Source: an uncultured Methylophilus sp.
GTDB taxonomy: Bacteria > Pseudomonadota > Gammaproteobacteria > Burkholderiales > Methylophilaceae
Reading direction: 5' to 3'
DNA: 6,849 bases
Assembly (NCBI GenBank): GCA_936943315.1
Contig: CAKZJM010000140.1
Location: 1-6,849, forward strand
Numbering within the stretch: the first letter of the stretch is position 1; each line of letters begins with the position of its first letter. The translations under genes and the position numbers were made by a program. Shown piece by piece: positions 4,871 to 6,849 of the stretch. The notes beneath the pieces are model-generated. The model had not been told where the DNA came from, searched no databases, and saw nothing but the letters and a program-made list of their open reading frames with translations.

Positions 4871-6742
4871 ATGATTAGGCATTTCCCTATTGGCGCAGAA
4901 TGCCAGCCCGAAGGCGGTACCCATTTTCGGGTCTGGGCCCCCAATGCCCGGCAATTATCCCTCATCCTTAATCATCAAACCGATTCAGCGATTGCTTTTC
5001 AGCCAGAAACCAATGGCTATTGGTCACTCTTTCATCCCGACGCGCAAGCGGGCGACAGGTACCAGCTTCAGATCAATGACGATCAGTGTTTATATCCCGA
5101 CCCTGCTTCACACTACCAGCCTGACGGTCCACACCAAGCGTCTTGCATCGTGAATCCTCATGTCTTTTCCTGGACCGATAACGCGTGGGCCGGCATCCCT
5201 TCAGGCCGCCATGTACTTTACGAAATGCATATCGGTACCTTCACCCAGGCGGGCACCTATCAGGCTGCGGCACTGGAGTTAAAGGAACTGGCCCGATTGG
5301 GTATTACTACCCTAGAGCTGATGCCAATCGCTGAGTTTGATGGCGAGTTTGGCTGGGGATATGACGTGGTGGGCTTCTTCGCGCCTTTTCATGGCTATGG
5401 CTCACCAGATGATTTTCGAGCGTTTATTAACGAGGCGCATGCACAAGGCATGGCGGTGATCCTCGATGTGATTTATAACCATGTCGGCCCCAGTGGGGCT
5501 TATCACAGTGTGTTTAGCGAGAACTACTATTCTGAGCGCTACAAGAGTGATTGGGGCGCGGCAATTAATTTCGATGGCGTGGAGTCGGCGGCGGTGAGGG
5601 AGTTTTTTATTGCCAATGTCTGTTACTGGATCGAAACATTCCACCTGGATGGGTTGCGCTTTGATGCCACCCATTTTATTTATGACGACTCCCCATTGCA
5701 TATTATCGCCGAAATGATTGATCGGGCCAGGCAAGTAGCGGCGCACAAAACACTTTATTTCATTGGCGAAAATGAGTCACAGCAAGCCTATGCAACCGAC
5801 TCTATCACCCAGGGCGGTTTTGGTCTGGATGCCGTGTGGAACGATGATTTTCATCATTCTGCGAACGTGGCCATCCGTGGCAAGCGAGAGGCTTATTTTC
5901 ATGATTACACAGGCACTGCCCAAGAGCTGGTTTCTCTCGTTAAATGGGGATATTTGTATCAAGGGCAATATTATGCCTGGCAAGAAAAGGTGCGCGGCAC
6001 GCCTGTGTTAGCCAAAGCAGCCACCTGCTTTATCAGTTTTCTCCAGAACCATGATCAGGTCGCCAATTCCGGCTTTGGCAAACGCTTGCACCAACATATC
6101 CACCCCGGTGACATGCGCGCGATGACTGCACTGTTGTTGTTGGCACCACAAACGCCGTTACTGTTTCAAGGGCAGGAGTTTGGTGCTTCGGCCCCCTTTC
6201 TGTTTTTTGCAGATCATGCGCCAGAACTGGCTGCCAGCGTAGAAATCGGCCGGACAGAATTTTTGTCGCAATTTCCGAGTTTGCACAGTGCGTTAAGTGT
6301 CGCCTATATACATCGACCTGAAAGCCGAAAAACGTTTGATCGCTGCAAACTCGACTTCTCCGAGCGTGAGCACCATGCAGCCATTTATCAGTTGCACCAG
6401 GACTTACTGGCCTTACGGCGACAAGATCCGGTATTTTCTGACCCTTACCATGTCGATGGTGCCGTGATTTCTCAAAAGGCTTTTTTGTTACGTTTTTTTG
6501 CTACCACAAACGAGATGGATCGTTTACTCATCATTAATCTGGATGCTGATCTATGGTGCGAATCGCTGGCTGAACCCTTAGTGGCGCCACCGGCCGGATG
6601 TCATTGGCAACTTACTTGGTCAAGCGAGCATCCAAAATATGGGGGGGAGGGGATACATGGCTTGAATTTAAGCCGTTCTTTTGTCATTTCAGGTCACTCG
6701 GCGCAGGTATTGATGGCTGTGGCGGGCAACCAGGAGGAATAA
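4871..6742 (+). CDS. treZ: Malto-oligosyltrehalose trehalohydrolase (TreZ, GH13)
   Basis: Cytoplasmic hydrolase that releases trehalose from the end of maltooligosyl-trehalose, the second step of the TreY/TreZ route from glycogen or maltodextrin. It has 623 residues. The N-terminal carbohydrate-binding-type domain starts IGAECQPEGGTHFRVWAPNAR, as in known TreZ proteins. The GH13 barrel shows DVIYNHVG (199-206), nucleophile Asp265 in GLRFDATH, acid/base Glu300 in FIGENE and transition-state Asp395 in LQNHDQVANSGFGKRL. FQGQEFGASAPFLFFADH and the late TF.RCKLDFSERE segment distinguish it from GlgB and GlgX. The ATG at 4871 is chosen because TreZ homologues begin just before this motif and GGTGAG lies upstream; in-frame ATG at 4856 and TTG at 4844 would add 5 and 9 residues. 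The next gene begins 2 nt after the stop, so they form an operon. Confidence 0.92.
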   Translation: MIRHFPIGAECQPEGGTHFRVWAPNARQLSLILNHQTDSAIAFQPETNGYWSLFHPDAQAGDRYQLQINDDQCLYPDPASHYQPDGPHQASCIVNPHVFSWTDNAWAGIPSGRHVLYEMHIGTFTQAGTYQAAALELKELARLGITTLELMPIAEFDGEFGWGYDVVGFFAPFHGYGSPDDFRAFINEAHAQGMAVILDVIYNHVGPSGAYHSVFSENYYSERYKSDWGAAINFDGVESAAVREFFIANVCYWIETFHLDGLRFDATHFIYDDSPLHIIAEMIDRARQVAAHKTLYFIGENESQQAYATDSITQGGFGLDAVWNDDFHHSANVAIRGKREAYFHDYTGTAQELVSLVKWGYLYQGQYYAWQEKVRGTPVLAKAATCFISFLQNHDQVANSGFGKRLHQHIHPGDMRAMTALLLLAPQTPLLFQGQEFGASAPFLFFADHAPELAASVEIGRTEFLSQFPSLHSALSVAYIHRPESRKTFDRCKLDFSEREHHAAIYQLHQDLLALRRQDPVFSDPYHVDGAVISQKAFLLRFFATTNEMDRLLIINLDADLWCESLAEPLVAPPAGCHWQLTWSSEHPKYGGEGIHGLNLSRSFVISGHSAQVLMAVAGNQEE

Positions 6743-6744
6743 GT

Positions 6745-6849
6745 ATGTCTTCTGTGCAACTCAATCGCATATTGCAAATTCAGGATGACCCTTTTGCACT
6801 GTTGAGCCAGGAGTGGCTGGTCACCAACGGCTTGGGCGGCTATGCCTCC
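6745..6849 (+). CDS. Amylo-alpha-1,6-glucosidase / glycogen debranching enzyme, N-terminal fragment (partial)
   Basis: First 35 residues of a gene that leaves the window. The reading LLSQEWLVTNGLGGYAS matches the characteristic opening EWL.TNGLGGYASGT of bacterial amylo-alpha-1,6-glucosidases (GDE/GH133 type), which remove alpha-1,6 branches from glycogen. The ribosome-binding site AGGAGG (6732-6737) lies in the last codons of treZ with a 7-nt spacer, so translation should be strong and coupled to treZ. Debranched chains would be substrates for the TreY/TreZ pathway. Only the N-terminus is seen, so completeness is unknown. Confidence 0.8.
   Translation, partial: MSSVQLNRILQIQDDPFALLSQEWLVTNGLGGYAS

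Noticed and set aside
4771..4965. Minus-strand 64-residue frame overlapping the start of treZ
   Set aside because: Overlaps the well-supported treZ N-terminus and lacks its own signals.
5402..5983. Minus-strand frames inside treZ
   Set aside because: Antisense shadows of an intact GH13 enzyme with all catalytic residues in place.

Overview
The window looks like a betaproteobacterial chromosome segment. The best guess is a methylotroph of the Methylophilaceae (Methylophilus, Methylovorus or Methylobacillus type). This rests on three things: moderate GC content, a secreted Gly/His-rich protein of a kind I associate with Betaproteobacteria, and a trehalohydrolase gene followed directly by a glycogen-debranching gene. 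The genus is inference and was not checked by any search.

Region 1 (1-2504) is a divergent transport locus. On the minus strand, an operon reads ABC ATPase, then periplasmic substrate-binding protein, then inner-membrane permease. The permease runs off the left edge and only its first 160 residues are present. The proteins belong to the nitrate/sulfonate/taurine (NrtA/SsuA/TauA) class of importers, but the substrate cannot be named from sequence. Reading the other way from the same control region is a GntR-family repressor of the HutC/UTRA subfamily (2505-3260). The roughly 150-bp divergent region contains a good minus-strand promoter whose spacer holds an exact 10-bp tandem repeat, plus a GACAAA/TTTGTC inverted pair. 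This is what a ligand-controlled transporter divergon would look like.

Region 2 (3261-3686) is a convergent intergenic region without a convincing gene. It carries two strong hairpins: a perfect 15-bp inverted repeat and a perfect 10-bp inverted repeat. Neither has the T-tract of a canonical terminator.

Region 3 (3687-4556) holds a minus-strand secreted protein of unknown function with a Gly/His/Asp-rich tail, and then about 420 bp of mostly non-coding sequence.

Region 4 (4557-6849) looks like a stress and carbohydrate region on the plus strand. A 53-residue, very hydrophilic two-repeat protein resembling KGG-type stress proteins has its own strong ribosome-binding site and a clear rho-independent terminator. 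After it comes treZ (malto-oligosyltrehalose trehalohydrolase) and, with the ribosome-binding site embedded in the end of treZ, the start of an amylo-alpha-1,6-glucosidase (glycogen debranching) gene cut by the right edge. The pair would help turn glycogen-type glucan into trehalose. The partner synthase TreY is not in view and may lie further right.

Nothing here is clearly a new defence or mobile system. The most uncharacterised elements are the transporter's substrate and operator, the two-repeat micro-protein, the secreted Gly/His protein and the large hairpin at 3549-3591.
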